64,000 nt of DNA from Prochlorococcus sp. AG-402-L23. GTDB taxonomy: Bacteria; Cyanobacteriota; Cyanobacteriia; PCC-6307; Cyanobiaceae. The stretch lies in contig QCIO01000001.1 of NCBI GenBank assembly GCA_003216635.1, forward strand, positions 124,001 through 188,000, in the 5' to 3' direction. The notes beneath the pieces were generated by a model, which searched no databases, was not told where the DNA came from, and saw nothing but the letters and a program-made list of their open reading frames with translations. Positions 52,798 to 61,876 of this stretch are shown here, one piece after another; position 1 is the stretch's first letter; every line of letters starts with the position of its first letter. The translations under genes were made by a program, and so were the position numbers.

Positions 52798-54795
52798 ATG
52801 GGGCAAATAGTTGGAATTGATTTAGGTACTACTAACTCTGTTGTAGGAGTTATAGATGCTGGACGTCCAATTGTTATTGCAAATTCTGAGGGTTCAAGAA
52901 CTACTCCTTCAATAGTTGGATTTACAAAAGACAAGGAAATAGTAATAGGAGACCAAGCGAGAAGACAACTTGTTCTAAATCCTAAGAATACCTTTTATAA
53001 CCTTAAACGATTTATTGGTAGTGACTGGGATGAATTAGATGAGAATAGTATTTCTGTTCCTTATAACGTTAAGGCTAATAACAATGGAAGCGTTAGGGTT
53101 CTTAGTCCAAATACAGAAAGAGAGTATGCACCAGAAGAATTAGTGAGCACATTGATTAGAAAATTAATTAATGATGCTGAAACTTATCTTGGAGATACTG
53201 TTGATTCTGCAGTTATTACTGTCCCTGCTTACTTTAATGAATCTCAAAGGCAAGCTACAAAGGATTCTGCAATATTAGCTGGTATTAAAGTAGATAGAAT
53301 TCTAAATGAACCTACTGCTGCTGCTCTAGCTTATGGTTTTGAAAAAAGTTCTTCTAATAATGTTTTGGTTTTTGATTTAGGAGGAGGAACCTTTGATGTT
53401 TCATTATTGAAAATTTATAATGGTGTATTTGATGTTAAAGCCACTTGTGGTGATACCCAGTTAGGAGGAAACAATTTTGATTCAAAAATAGTTGATTGGC
53501 TTGCAGAAAAATTTCTAGTTAAACATGATATTGATCTAAGAAGGGATAGACAAGCCTTACAGAGATTAACTGAGGCTGCTGAAAAAGCTAAATGTGAATT
53601 GTCAGGATTACAAAAAACAAAAATATCTTTACCATTTATCACAACAAGTAAAGAGGGGCCGTTACATATTGAAGAAACCTTAGATAGAAAAATATTTGAA
53701 TCATTATCACAAGATTTACTTGATAGATTATTAGAGCCTGTGCAAATAGCTTTAGATGATTCTGGATGGAATGCAGAAGATATTGATGAGGTAGTTCTTG
53801 TAGGCGGCAGCACAAGAATCCCAATGGTTCAACAATTAGTAAAGACTCTTGTTCCAAATGATCCTTGTCAATCTGTTAATCCTGATGAAGTCGTAGCAGT
53901 TGGAGCTGCGATACAATCTGGAATTATTAGTGGTGATTTACAAGATTTACTTCTAAATGACGTTACTCCCTTATCTTTAGGTTTAGAAACTATTGGTGGT
54001 CTTATGAAGGTACTTATTCCTCGTAATACGCCAATACCAGTTAGACAATCTGATGTTTTTAGTACTTCCGAAGCTAATCAATCATCAGTTGTTGTTCAAG
54101 TACGGCAGGGAGAAAGGCCTTTAGCCTCTGAAAATAAATCACTGGGCAAATTTAGACTATCAGGAATACCTCCAGCTCCAAGAGGGATACCTCAAGTCCA
54201 GGTGGCTTTTGATATTGATGCTAATGGTCTTTTAGAGGTAAGTGCAACTGATAGAACAACTGGAAGAAAGCAAACAGTTACAATCTCTGGAGGTTCAAAT
54301 TTAAATGAACAAGAAATAAATTCGATTATTGAAGAAGCTAAATCAAAAGCGAATGAAGATAGGAAGAGAAGATCTGTAATTGATAGAAAAAATAGTGCTT
54401 TAACTCTTATTGCGCAAGCTGAGAGAAGACTTAGGGATGCTTCATTAGAATTTGGTCCTTATGGGGCTGAAAGGCAACAACGTGCTGTTGAATTAGCCAT
54501 TCAAGATGTCGAAGAGTATATAGATGACGATGATCCTCAAGAATTAGAAATTTCAGTAAGTTCTCTACAAGAAGCATTATTTGGCTTAAACAGAAAATTT
54601 GCGGCAGAAAAGAAAACTGATAATAATCCCTTACAGGGCATTAAAAATACATTTGGATCATTAAAGGATGAACTCTTTTCAGATGATTATTGGGATGATG
54701 ATCCTTGGGATAATCAAATGAATAGAAATTATAGAAATTCGAGGTATGGTAATTCTAGGGACAATGATCCATGGGAAAATGACTACTTCCTCTAA
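52798..54795 (+). CDS. dnaK: Chaperone DnaK (Hsp70)
   Basis: ATP-driven folding chaperone. The 665 residues carry [15 protein letters not shown] at the N-terminus, [34 protein letters not shown], the [13 protein letters not shown] block and the substrate-binding domain ([14 protein letters not shown]). The tail after about residue 620 is acidic and Asp/Trp-rich ([11 protein letters not shown]) as in the essential cyanobacterial DnaK2, instead of EEVKD-type ends. The end overlaps the dnaJ start by 17 bases. Confidence 0.96.
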   Translation: MGQIVGIDLGTTNSVVGVIDAGRPIVIANSEGSRTTPSIVGFTKDKEIVIGDQARRQLVLNPKNTFYNLKRFIGSDWDELDENSISVPYNVKANNNGSVRVLSPNTEREYAPEELVSTLIRKLINDAETYLGDTVDSAVITVPAYFNESQRQATKDSAILAGIKVDRILNEPTAAALAYGFEKSSSNNVLVFDLGGGTFDVSLLKIYNGVFDVKATCGDTQLGGNNFDSKIVDWLAEKFLVKHDIDLRRDRQALQRLTEAAEKAKCELSGLQKTKISLPFITTSKEGPLHIEETLDRKIFESLSQDLLDRLLEPVQIALDDSGWNAEDIDEVVLVGGSTRIPMVQQLVKTLVPNDPCQSVNPDEVVAVGAAIQSGIISGDLQDLLLNDVTPLSLGLETIGGLMKVLIPRNTPIPVRQSDVFSTSEANQSSVVVQVRQGERPLASENKSLGKFRLSGIPPAPRGIPQVQVAFDIDANGLLEVSATDRTTGRKQTVTISGGSNLNEQEINSIIEEAKSKANEDRKRRSVIDRKNSALTLIAQAERRLRDASLEFGPYGAERQQRAVELAIQDVEEYIDDDDPQELEISVSSLQEALFGLNRKFAAEKKTDNNPLQGIKNTFGSLKDELFSDDYWDDDPWDNQMNRNYRNSRYGNSRDNDPWENDYFL

Positions 54796-55705
54796 AAAAG
54801 ACTATTTGTCGATTTTGGGTTTATCCCCTGATTTCGATGATAAAGAACTTAAAAAGGCCTTTCGAAGAGAAGCAAGAAAATGGCATCCAGATTTAAATAA
54901 AAATGATCTTAATGCAGAAGAAAGATTTAAATTAATTAACGAAGCATACGAATATCTACGTAATCCTAATATAAGGAAAAAAAGTTCAGATGAAAATATC
55001 CAGGATGATTACGAAAATAATAATTTCAAGACAGGTTTTCCTGATTTTCAAGATTATCTTGATTCATTATTTGGATATGAATACTCATCAAAGAATTACG
55101 AGGAATATGATACTGAACCATTTGAGGATGAATCGATAAATACAAATAATGATGAATTTAATAATTATGAATACCCTACAACATCTCCAGAAGAGCCGCC
55201 TCCAGTTAAACTCCACCAAGATATTGAAACAGTTATTGAATTAACTCCTGATGAGGCCTTAAATGGAGCTTCAATTTTAATAGAACTTGAAGATGAAACC
55301 GTAGTAGAAGTTGATACACCTCCTTTCGCTGGAGATGGATGGCGATTAAGACTTGAAAATATTGCAAGAGGAGGTAAAGATCATTATCTACAGTTAAAAG
55401 TTCAAACGGAAAGTGGTCTAAGAATTGATGGTTTAAGAGTTCTTTATAAATTAGAGTTATTTCCTCATGATGCTCTTCTTGGTTGTGCAGTAGAGGTTCC
55501 TACCCTTGATGGAAATGTCACACTTCAAGTACCACCAAAATCATCTACGGGAAGAATGTTACGTTTAAAAGGTAGGGGTTTAACTTTTGAAGATAATGTA
55601 GGTGATCAATATGTTGAAATCTTGGTAGTAATACCTGCTGATATTAATGATGAAGAAATTGCTTTATATACAAGATTACAAGAATTATCACTTTCTGATG
55701 CTTAA
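54779..55705 (+). CDS. dnaJ: DnaJ co-chaperone, type II (no zinc finger)
   Basis: Delivers clients to DnaK and triggers ATP hydrolysis. From the ATG at 54779 it has about 308 residues: J domain with the WHPDLNK (HPD) motif about residue 40, an acidic Asp/Asn-rich linker, then the C-terminal beta-sandwich substrate domains (VELTPDEALNGASILIE; LFPHDALLGCAVEVPTLDG; GRGLTFEDNVGDQYVEILV). No CxxCxGxG zinc repeats, so a CbpA/type B form. An upstream ATG at 54746 lies inside dnaK and adds unlikely residues. Overlap with dnaK suggests coupled translation. Confidence 0.94.
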   Translation: MTTSSKKDYLSILGLSPDFDDKELKKAFRREARKWHPDLNKNDLNAEERFKLINEAYEYLRNPNIRKKSSDENIQDDYENNNFKTGFPDFQDYLDSLFGYEYSSKNYEEYDTEPFEDESINTNNDEFNNYEYPTTSPEEPPPVKLHQDIETVIELTPDEALNGASILIELEDETVVEVDTPPFAGDGWRLRLENIARGGKDHYLQLKVQTESGLRIDGLRVLYKLELFPHDALLGCAVEVPTLDGNVTLQVPPKSSTGRMLRLKGRGLTFEDNVGDQYVEILVVIPADINDEEIALYTRLQELSLSDA

Positions 55706-55738
55706 TCAAATATTATATAAATAGAAAAACCTATACTT

Positions 55739-56122
55739 ATGAACGTATTTGTTCTTTTATATAATTCAGGAACAGATAAGGAAGGAATTCATTCAATCGA
55801 ACTTAAAGGAAGGACCATTGTTCTTATGTTTGAAGATAAGGATGATGCGACAAGATATTGTGGTCTATTGGAAGCTCAAGATTTTCCTTTACCAAAAGTT
55901 GAATTAATCAACATAGAGGAAATAAAAGATTTCTGCATTAAATTAGATTATGAATTCAAATTAGTAGAAAAAAATTTTGTCCCTAAAACCGCAGAAGATA
56001 GGTTATTAATTTCACCACCTCAGAAAAACCTAGAAGTTGAAAATTGGGAGGAAGACAAAAATAGTAAAAAAGATAACATTGATATAAATACCATTAAGGA
56101 AAACCTTGAAAAGTTGCTTTAG
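55739..56122 (+). CDS. DUF3110 family protein
   Basis: A 127-residue soluble protein. The start MNVFVLLYNSGTDKEGIHSIELKGRTIVLMFEDKDDATRYCGLLEAQDFPLPKVE is the DUF3110 pattern found in cyanobacteria and plants, with no known function. The last 40 residues (from SPPQKNLEV) are acidic and Lys-rich, probably disordered. It sits 33 bases after dnaJ in the same direction, possibly read with the chaperones. Confidence 0.8.
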   Translation: MNVFVLLYNSGTDKEGIHSIELKGRTIVLMFEDKDDATRYCGLLEAQDFPLPKVELINIEEIKDFCIKLDYEFKLVEKNFVPKTAEDRLLISPPQKNLEVENWEEDKNSKKDNIDINTIKENLEKLL

Positions 56123-56159
56123 CTATTAAAATATCAATATATTATTAAACAAATAAAAC

Positions 56160-56597
56160 ATGACAACTGCATTATTTGAGACAGAAGTTGGAAGTATAAA
56201 TATTGAATTTTTCTCTGACGTCGCACCTAATACAGTTAAAAACTTCACGAAGTTGATTAGTGATGGTTTTTATGATGGTCTAGCATTTCACAGAGTTATT
56301 CCTGGATTTATGGCTCAGGGTGGATGTCCAAATACTCGTGATGGAGTATCTGGTATGCCTGGAACTGGAGGACCTGGATATAATATTAAATGTGAAATCA
56401 ATTCCAATAAACATCTAAAAGGTTCACTTTCAATGGCTCACGCAGGAAAGGATACAGGTGGTAGTCAGTTTTTTATAGTTTATGAACCACAGCCTCATCT
56501 CGATGGAGTTCATACTGTTTTTGGTAAGACAGATGATATGGATGTGGTGCTAAAACTCACTAATGGGTCAAAAATTCTAAAAGCAACTTTAAAATAG
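56160..56597 (+). CDS. ppiB: Cyclophilin-type peptidyl-prolyl isomerase
   Basis: Speeds cis-trans proline isomerisation during folding. The 145 residues match short bacterial cyclophilins; [19 protein letters not shown] with the catalytic Arg, and [29 protein letters not shown], are intact. No signal peptide, so it is cytosolic. It converges on ribBA with 4 bases between. Following dnaK, dnaJ and DUF3110, it fits a folding-related block. Confidence 0.92.
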   Translation: MTTALFETEVGSINIEFFSDVAPNTVKNFTKLISDGFYDGLAFHRVIPGFMAQGGCPNTRDGVSGMPGTGGPGYNIKCEINSNKHLKGSLSMAHAGKDTGGSQFFIVYEPQPHLDGVHTVFGKTDDMDVVLKLTNGSKILKATLK

Positions 56598-56601
56598 TAT
56601 T

Positions 56602-58338
56602 TTATCCTTCAAAAACAATACTGAATGTCTCTTTATCTAGATTAAATTTTCTTGTAGAAGAATATAAGATTTCGTTATTAATAGTGAATTTAGTATTGAT
56701 TAGTTTGATGCTACTTTTTGGGTGTAATGCTTGTTCAATGTTTCTAGAAACAATAATTCCAATCTTTGTACTATTTTCATATTTGGATAAAAACTGAATA
56801 AATAATTCTATATTCTTTATTTCCTCATCATTAATGTTGGAATTGCTTCTATTCTGATCATGCAAAATTCTCCATACTAATTTTGGTCCGTTCCAAAACG
56901 CCAATAATCTTGGACTACTTTCAAGTTTAATATTAATGTTTTGTTCACTACAGAATTTAATAACTTTATTTTTTATTGGAACTAAATCAATAGATTTATA
57001 TTTTCCGTCAAGAAAAATTGATATAAATGGATCAATATTACTGGAATTATAATTATCATCATCAATCATGTGGCCTAACTTTGTTTTTTTAACACTCAAA
57101 TATTCTGCATTATTATCGTTTGGACAAATAACTAATGGAACTCTCTCAATAACTTCTATTCCATAACCACCTAATCCAGCAATCTTTCTTGGATTGTTGG
57201 TTAGTAATTTTAATTTTTTTATCCCTAAATCAGTTAAAATTTGCGCTCCAACTCCATAATTTCTGAGATCAGCTGGAAAACCTAATTTTTCATTAGCTTC
57301 TACAGTGTCTAATCCACCATCTTGTAAACTGTAAGCTTTTAATTTATTTATTAGACCAATACCTCTGCCTTCTTGTCTCAAGTAAACAACAACTCCTTCT
57401 TCCTCCTTTTCTATTCTTGATAAAGCAGCCTCTAACTGGGGTCTACAATCACAACGCAATGATCCAAAAGCATCACCAGTTAAGCACTCTGAATGCATTC
57501 TTACTAGTACAGGTTCGCTTAATTTCGATGATTTTTGTTTAACTAATGCAACGTGCTCTGAACCATCAAGTTCATTAACATATCCATAAGCTTTGAAATT
57601 ACCAAAAATACTTGGCAGAACAGCATCGGATTTTCTAAATACAAATCTCTCAGTTTGGAACCGATAACTTATTAAATCAGCTATGGATATTAATTTCATT
57701 CCCCACTGTTTTGCATACTCTTTAAGTTGTGGAAGTCTCGACATGGAACCGTCAGGATTTTGTATTTCGCAAATCACTCCAGCGGGATAAAGACCTGACA
57801 TTGCGGCAATATCTACTGCCGCTTCGGTATGACCTGCCCTTTTTAATACTCCACCTTTCTTAGCTCTTAAAGGAAAAATATGTCCTGGCCTTCTTAAATC
57901 ATCAGGTTTTGTATTTGGGTTTATAGCAACTTGAATTGTCTTTGCCCTGTCTTCAGCTGAAATTCCAGTAGTAACATTATTTTCAGGTCCAGCATCAATT
58001 GATATCGTAAAAGCTGTTTGATTTTCATCTGTATTTCTATCTACCATTAATGGTAAATCTAAAGAGTCAAGTTTTTCACCTTGCATAGCTAGGCATATTA
58101 GACCACGTCCCTCAGTAGCCATAAAGTTAATTTGCTGTGGAGTTGCAAACTGAGCCGCACAAATTAAATCTCCTTCATTTTCTCTTCTTTCATCATCTAC
58201 AACAATTATGCATTCACCATTTCTTATAGCTGCCAACGCATCACTTATAGGATCAAATTCAATTTTAAAAGAATCATTTATATCCAAAATTGTTCCATTA
58301 TTTGATTTGGGACTTGTTTCTTTCATTATTCCTATCAA
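56602..58338 (-). CDS. ribBA: Bifunctional riboflavin enzyme RibBA with C-terminal extension
   Basis: Carries both first-branch enzymes of riboflavin synthesis: DHBP synthase (RibB, about residues 30-230: [40 protein letters not shown]) and GTP cyclohydrolase II (RibA, about 240-430: [17 protein letters not shown] zinc site, [24 protein letters not shown]). About 150 further residues follow (from about [16 protein letters not shown] to the end) that I do not recognise. Total 578; typical RibBA is about 400, and cyanobacterial versions often longer. Divergent from argC. Confidence 0.95.
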   Translation of the reverse strand: MIGIMKETSPKSNNGTILDINDSFKIEFDPISDALAAIRNGECIIVVDDERRENEGDLICAAQFATPQQINFMATEGRGLICLAMQGEKLDSLDLPLMVDRNTDENQTAFTISIDAGPENNVTTGISAEDRAKTIQVAINPNTKPDDLRRPGHIFPLRAKKGGVLKRAGHTEAAVDIAAMSGLYPAGVICEIQNPDGSMSRLPQLKEYAKQWGMKLISIADLISYRFQTERFVFRKSDAVLPSIFGNFKAYGYVNELDGSEHVALVKQKSSKLSEPVLVRMHSECLTGDAFGSLRCDCRPQLEAALSRIEKEEEGVVVYLRQEGRGIGLINKLKAYSLQDGGLDTVEANEKLGFPADLRNYGVGAQILTDLGIKKLKLLTNNPRKIAGLGGYGIEVIERVPLVICPNDNNAEYLSVKKTKLGHMIDDDNYNSSNIDPFISIFLDGKYKSIDLVPIKNKVIKFCSEQNINIKLESSPRLLAFWNGPKLVWRILHDQNRSNSNINDEEIKNIELFIQFLSKYENSTKIGIIVSRNIEQALHPKSSIKLINTKFTINNEILYSSTRKFNLDKETFSIVFEG

Positions 58339-58414
58339 TATAGAAAAATAGTGTTTTAGTTACCTTAAATTCAACACTTTATAATCCTATCTCAAAGTCT
58401 GCCAATTCAAAGAA

Positions 58415-59470
58415 ATGAATGTTGCAATAGTAGGTGCTACTGGTTACGGCGGTATTCAAGCGGTAAATCTTTTAAAGAAAAATAAAAACTACAAAATTTC
58501 ATATTTAGGAGGTAATAAAACTTCTGGATCAAAGTGGAATGATAATTTCCCTTTTATTTATCTAGATAATGATCCATATATTGAAGAAATTTCAGTAGAT
58601 AATATTTCAAAAAATGCAGATTTTGCATTGCTTTGCTTACCAAATGGCCTATCTTCAACCTTGACAAGGAAATTATTAGATAGAGGAGTTAAAGTTATTG
58701 ATTTATCAGCTGATTACAGATATGAGTCCCTAGATGAATGGAAAAAAGTATATACCAAAGAAGCTGTTATTTATAAAAGAAATGATGATGATTTATTTAA
58801 AGAAGCAGTCTACGGTCTTCCTGAAATAAATAAAGAAGCCATTTCAAAAGGAAGATTAATTGCATGTCCAGGTTGTTATCCAACATCTGCTCTTATCCCA
58901 TTAGTTCCTTATCTTTCGCAAGGAATTATTGAAAATGAAGGTATAGTGATTGATTCTAAAAGCGGCACTTCTGGAGGTGGTCGAGAACCAAACCAAAAGC
59001 TACTATTATCAGAATGTGGTGAAGGTCTGTCAGCATATGGATTGATAAACCATAGACATACCTCAGAGATCGAGCAAGTAGCATCTTTAATTTCTGGAAA
59101 TAAAATTGAACTTCTTTTTACACCTCATTTGGTTCCAATTTCAAGGGGTATGCATTCGACTATATATGGGAGATTAAGAGATCCAGGATTAACTTCTGAT
59201 GATTGCAGAATTCTTTTGGATAATTATTATAGAAATTTCAAAAATATTAAAGTATTACCTGTAGATACATACCCTTCAACAAAATGGGTTAAAAATACAA
59301 ACCAAATTTTCCTTTCTGTTAAAGTTGATATTCGAAATGGAAGGATTATTATTTTATCTGTGATTGATAATTTGTTAAAGGGGCAGATTGGACAAGCAAT
59401 TCAAAATTTAAATATTATGAGTGGATTTTCAATGGATGACGGCCTTGAGTTCACTAATAATTTTCCATAA
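58415..59470 (+). CDS. argC: N-acetyl-gamma-glutamyl-phosphate reductase
   Basis: Third step of arginine synthesis, NADPH reduction of the acyl phosphate to the semialdehyde. The 351 residues start with the nucleotide-binding VAIVGATGYGGIQAVNLL and contain the catalytic Cys in CPGCYPTSALIPL (about residue 155), KSGTSGGGREP and the HRHTSEIEQ block with the active-site His. Length is normal. Its last 17 bases overlap the convergent purN. Confidence 0.96.
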   Translation: MNVAIVGATGYGGIQAVNLLKKNKNYKISYLGGNKTSGSKWNDNFPFIYLDNDPYIEEISVDNISKNADFALLCLPNGLSSTLTRKLLDRGVKVIDLSADYRYESLDEWKKVYTKEAVIYKRNDDDLFKEAVYGLPEINKEAISKGRLIACPGCYPTSALIPLVPYLSQGIIENEGIVIDSKSGTSGGGREPNQKLLLSECGEGLSAYGLINHRHTSEIEQVASLISGNKIELLFTPHLVPISRGMHSTIYGRLRDPGLTSDDCRILLDNYYRNFKNIKVLPVDTYPSTKWVKNTNQIFLSVKVDIRNGRIIILSVIDNLLKGQIGQAIQNLNIMSGFSMDDGLEFTNNFP

Positions 59471-60110
59471 AATTGCTTCTTATCAAAAAACCAGCATTAG
59501 AGATTGAGTGAGGTAAAATTTTATGCTCAAGGATCTGTATTTTTTTAGAAAGTGATTCAATATCATCATCATCTCTAATTGACAATGCAGCTTGCATTAT
59601 CAAAGAACCACTATCTACTTCCTCTTCAACAAAATGTACTGAACAACCAGTTATTTTTGAACCATTTAGTATAGAGTCCTTTATGGCAGTCCCACCCTTA
59701 TATGCAGGAAGTAATGATGGATGAATATTAATAATTTTATTCTTAAACTTATTGATAAAGAATGGAGTTACAATTTTCATCCAGCCAGCCATTACAATTA
59801 GTTCAATACCGTAATTATTTAAAGTATTTATAATTTCTAATTCAAATAGCTCTTTTTGCGAAAAGTCTTTACCTCTTATTATTTTGTGAGGTATTTTTAC
59901 ACTTTCAGCTCTTTTTATACAACCTGCATTATCTTTGTTGGTTATAAGAACTTTTATATCTATATCTAATTCTCCTTTTTCTGAGAGATTAATTAACTCC
60001 TGAAAGTTAGTTCCTTTCCCAGAAGCAAGTACACCTATTTTTAATTTTGGTGAAAATTTTCTAAATTCTGATATCTCAGGAGAAATTATGTAATTAAATG
60101 ATTTTTCCAA
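59454..60110 (-). CDS. purN: Phosphoribosylglycinamide formyltransferase
   Basis: Third step of purine synthesis, formyl transfer from 10-formyl-THF to GAR. The 218 residues include KIGVLASGKGTNFQELI at about residue 23, AGWMKIVTPFFI, the catalytic Asn/His in INIHPSLLPAYKGG, and the Asp in GCSVHFVEEEVDSGSLI. It carries an N-terminal lead of about 20 residues ending before the Rossmann-like start, like other cyanobacterial forms. The 182 bases upstream hold an inverted repeat. Confidence 0.94.
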   Translation of the reverse strand: MEKSFNYIISPEISEFRKFSPKLKIGVLASGKGTNFQELINLSEKGELDIDIKVLITNKDNAGCIKRAESVKIPHKIIRGKDFSQKELFELEIINTLNNYGIELIVMAGWMKIVTPFFINKFKNKIINIHPSLLPAYKGGTAIKDSILNGSKITGCSVHFVEEEVDSGSLIMQAALSIRDDDDIESLSKKIQILEHKILPHSISNAGFLIRSNFMENY

Positions 60111-60167
60111 AGTTTTTTATTTTATCCAATGATAAATTCATATGAAATAAAATAAACTATCTATTTT

Positions 60168-60219
60168 AATTGTTTAAATTCAAAAACATATTTATTTGAA
60201 AATAAAAATTTAAACAATT
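60168..60219. repeat. Long inverted repeat between purN and pgi
   Basis: Arms AATTGTTTAAATT (60168-60180) and AATTTAAACAATT (60207-60219) are perfect 13-base complements around 26 bases. Inside the loop TTTATTT (60191-60197) and AAATAAA (60200-60206) form a second 7-base stem with a 2-base tip. The remaining unpaired part is the 10 bases 60181-60190. This could be a cruciform, an RNA leader or a protein site between the divergent genes; all is A/T so chance cannot be excluded. No other feature is seen in this 182-base gap. Confidence 0.55.
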
Positions 60220-60292
60220 TTAAATGATTCAAATCTATCTACTATTCGTATAGATATAATTAGTAAATAAATAAAAGAAACAAATATATAAA

Positions 60293-61876
60293 ATGAATGA
60301 AGATTTAAACTCTTGGGATAAATTTTGTAATTATCTTTGGTTTGATAAAAAATTAAATATTTGGTTAGACATAAGCAAAATTAATTTCACAAATGAAGAG
60401 ATAAAAAATTTAGAAATGAATTTTAAAGATGTTTTCTCTTCAATAAAGGAATTAGAAAATGGTGCAATCTCAAATATTGATGAAAATAGACAAGTTGGAC
60501 ATTATTGGCTTAGAAATCCATCAATTTCTCCATCTTCCCAAATTGGAGAGGAGATTAGTTCAGATATTAATGAAATCTCTGTATTTGGAAAACAAATTTT
60601 AAATGGGAATATTAAGAATAAGAATAATCAGAACTATACTGATGTCCTATGGATAGGAATTGGTGGAAGTGGTTTAGGCCCATTACTTATTACTGAGTCA
60701 CTGCAGAAATGCTCAAAAGGATTAAATTTTTCTTATATAGATAATGTTGATCCTTTTTTAATTAGCGAAAAGTTAGAAGAGTTATCTGAAAAATTATCCA
60801 CAACATTATTTGTAGTAGTAAGCAAATCAGGTGGTACGCCTGAACCTAGAATTGCTATGGAAATTATTAAAAGTCATTGCGAAAACAATTCTCTTGAATG
60901 GAACTCTAATGCTATAGCTATAACTATGAAAGATAGTAAGTTATTTAAAAAAGCCACTTCTGAAAATTGGTTAAAAATATTTAATTTGCAAGATTGGGTT
61001 GGAGGAAGAACTAGTATTACAAGCTCTGTGGGATTACTTCCATTAGCTCTTATTAATGAAAATATATTTGATTTTATTAGAGGTGCATCATTAATGGATG
61101 AGGCCACACGTACAAGGGATTTTAAAAATAATCCCGCAGCATTATTATCATCTACATGGTATTTAACTGGGGATGGCGTTGGAAAGAGAGATATGGTCGT
61201 ATTACCTTATAGAGATAGGTTACAGGTATTTAGTAAATATCTTCAGCAATTAGTAATGGAATCATTAGGTAAGAAATTTAACAGAAATGGTGAATTAGTT
61301 AATCAAGGTATTTCAGTTTTTGGTAATAAAGGATCTACAGATCAACATGCTTATGTTCAGCAACTTAGAGATGGAATTGATAACTTCTTTTGTATTTTTA
61401 TTGAATTATTAGATGCTCCATCGACTAATATTTTTGATGAAAATGAAAATCCTAAAGAATATCTTTCTGGTTTTTTGCAAGGAACCAGATCAGCACTTTC
61501 TAGTGAAAACAGACAAAGTATCACCATAACATTAGAAAAATTAAATTGTTTTTCTCTAGGTGCCTTAATTGCTTTATTTGAGAGGGCTGTATCCTTCTAC
61601 GCTGAATTAGTAAATATAAATGCATATGATCAACCTGGAGTTGAAGCTGGAAAGAAAGAAGCCGCAAATATTATTGAGTATCAACAAAAAGTAACTAATT
61701 TATTAGACGAAGGAGGAGAATATTCTATAAATGACATAACATCATTATTTGATATTTCAGTGAGTGAACCTATATTTTTCATACTCCGTGAAATGTGTTT
61801 CGGTAATGATAATTATTTAGTTAAGGGAGATTGGTCAAATCCAAATTCATTAGTAATTCAAAAAATAAATTCTTAA
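60293..61876 (+). CDS. pgi: Glucose-6-phosphate isomerase
   Basis: Interconverts glucose-6-phosphate and fructose-6-phosphate, linking carbon fixation, glycogen and the oxidative pentose pathway. The 527 residues contain the sugar-isomerase domains with [27 protein letters not shown], the catalytic Glu in [17 protein letters not shown] and GVEAGKKEA. Length agrees with cyanobacterial Pgi. The end overlaps leuS by 4 bases on the opposite strand. Confidence 0.95.
   Translation: MNEDLNSWDKFCNYLWFDKKLNIWLDISKINFTNEEIKNLEMNFKDVFSSIKELENGAISNIDENRQVGHYWLRNPSISPSSQIGEEISSDINEISVFGKQILNGNIKNKNNQNYTDVLWIGIGGSGLGPLLITESLQKCSKGLNFSYIDNVDPFLISEKLEELSEKLSTTLFVVVSKSGGTPEPRIAMEIIKSHCENNSLEWNSNAIAITMKDSKLFKKATSENWLKIFNLQDWVGGRTSITSSVGLLPLALINENIFDFIRGASLMDEATRTRDFKNNPAALLSSTWYLTGDGVGKRDMVVLPYRDRLQVFSKYLQQLVMESLGKKFNRNGELVNQGISVFGNKGSTDQHAYVQQLRDGIDNFFCIFIELLDAPSTNIFDENENPKEYLSGFLQGTRSALSSENRQSITITLEKLNCFSLGALIALFERAVSFYAELVNINAYDQPGVEAGKKEAANIIEYQQKVTNLLDEGGEYSINDITSLFDISVSEPIFFILREMCFGNDNYLVKGDWSNPNSLVIQKINS

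Noticed and set aside
53415-53857. Minus-strand open frames inside dnaK (132 and 72 residues)
   Set aside because: Antisense to the conserved ATPase domain of dnaK; arise from its codon bias.
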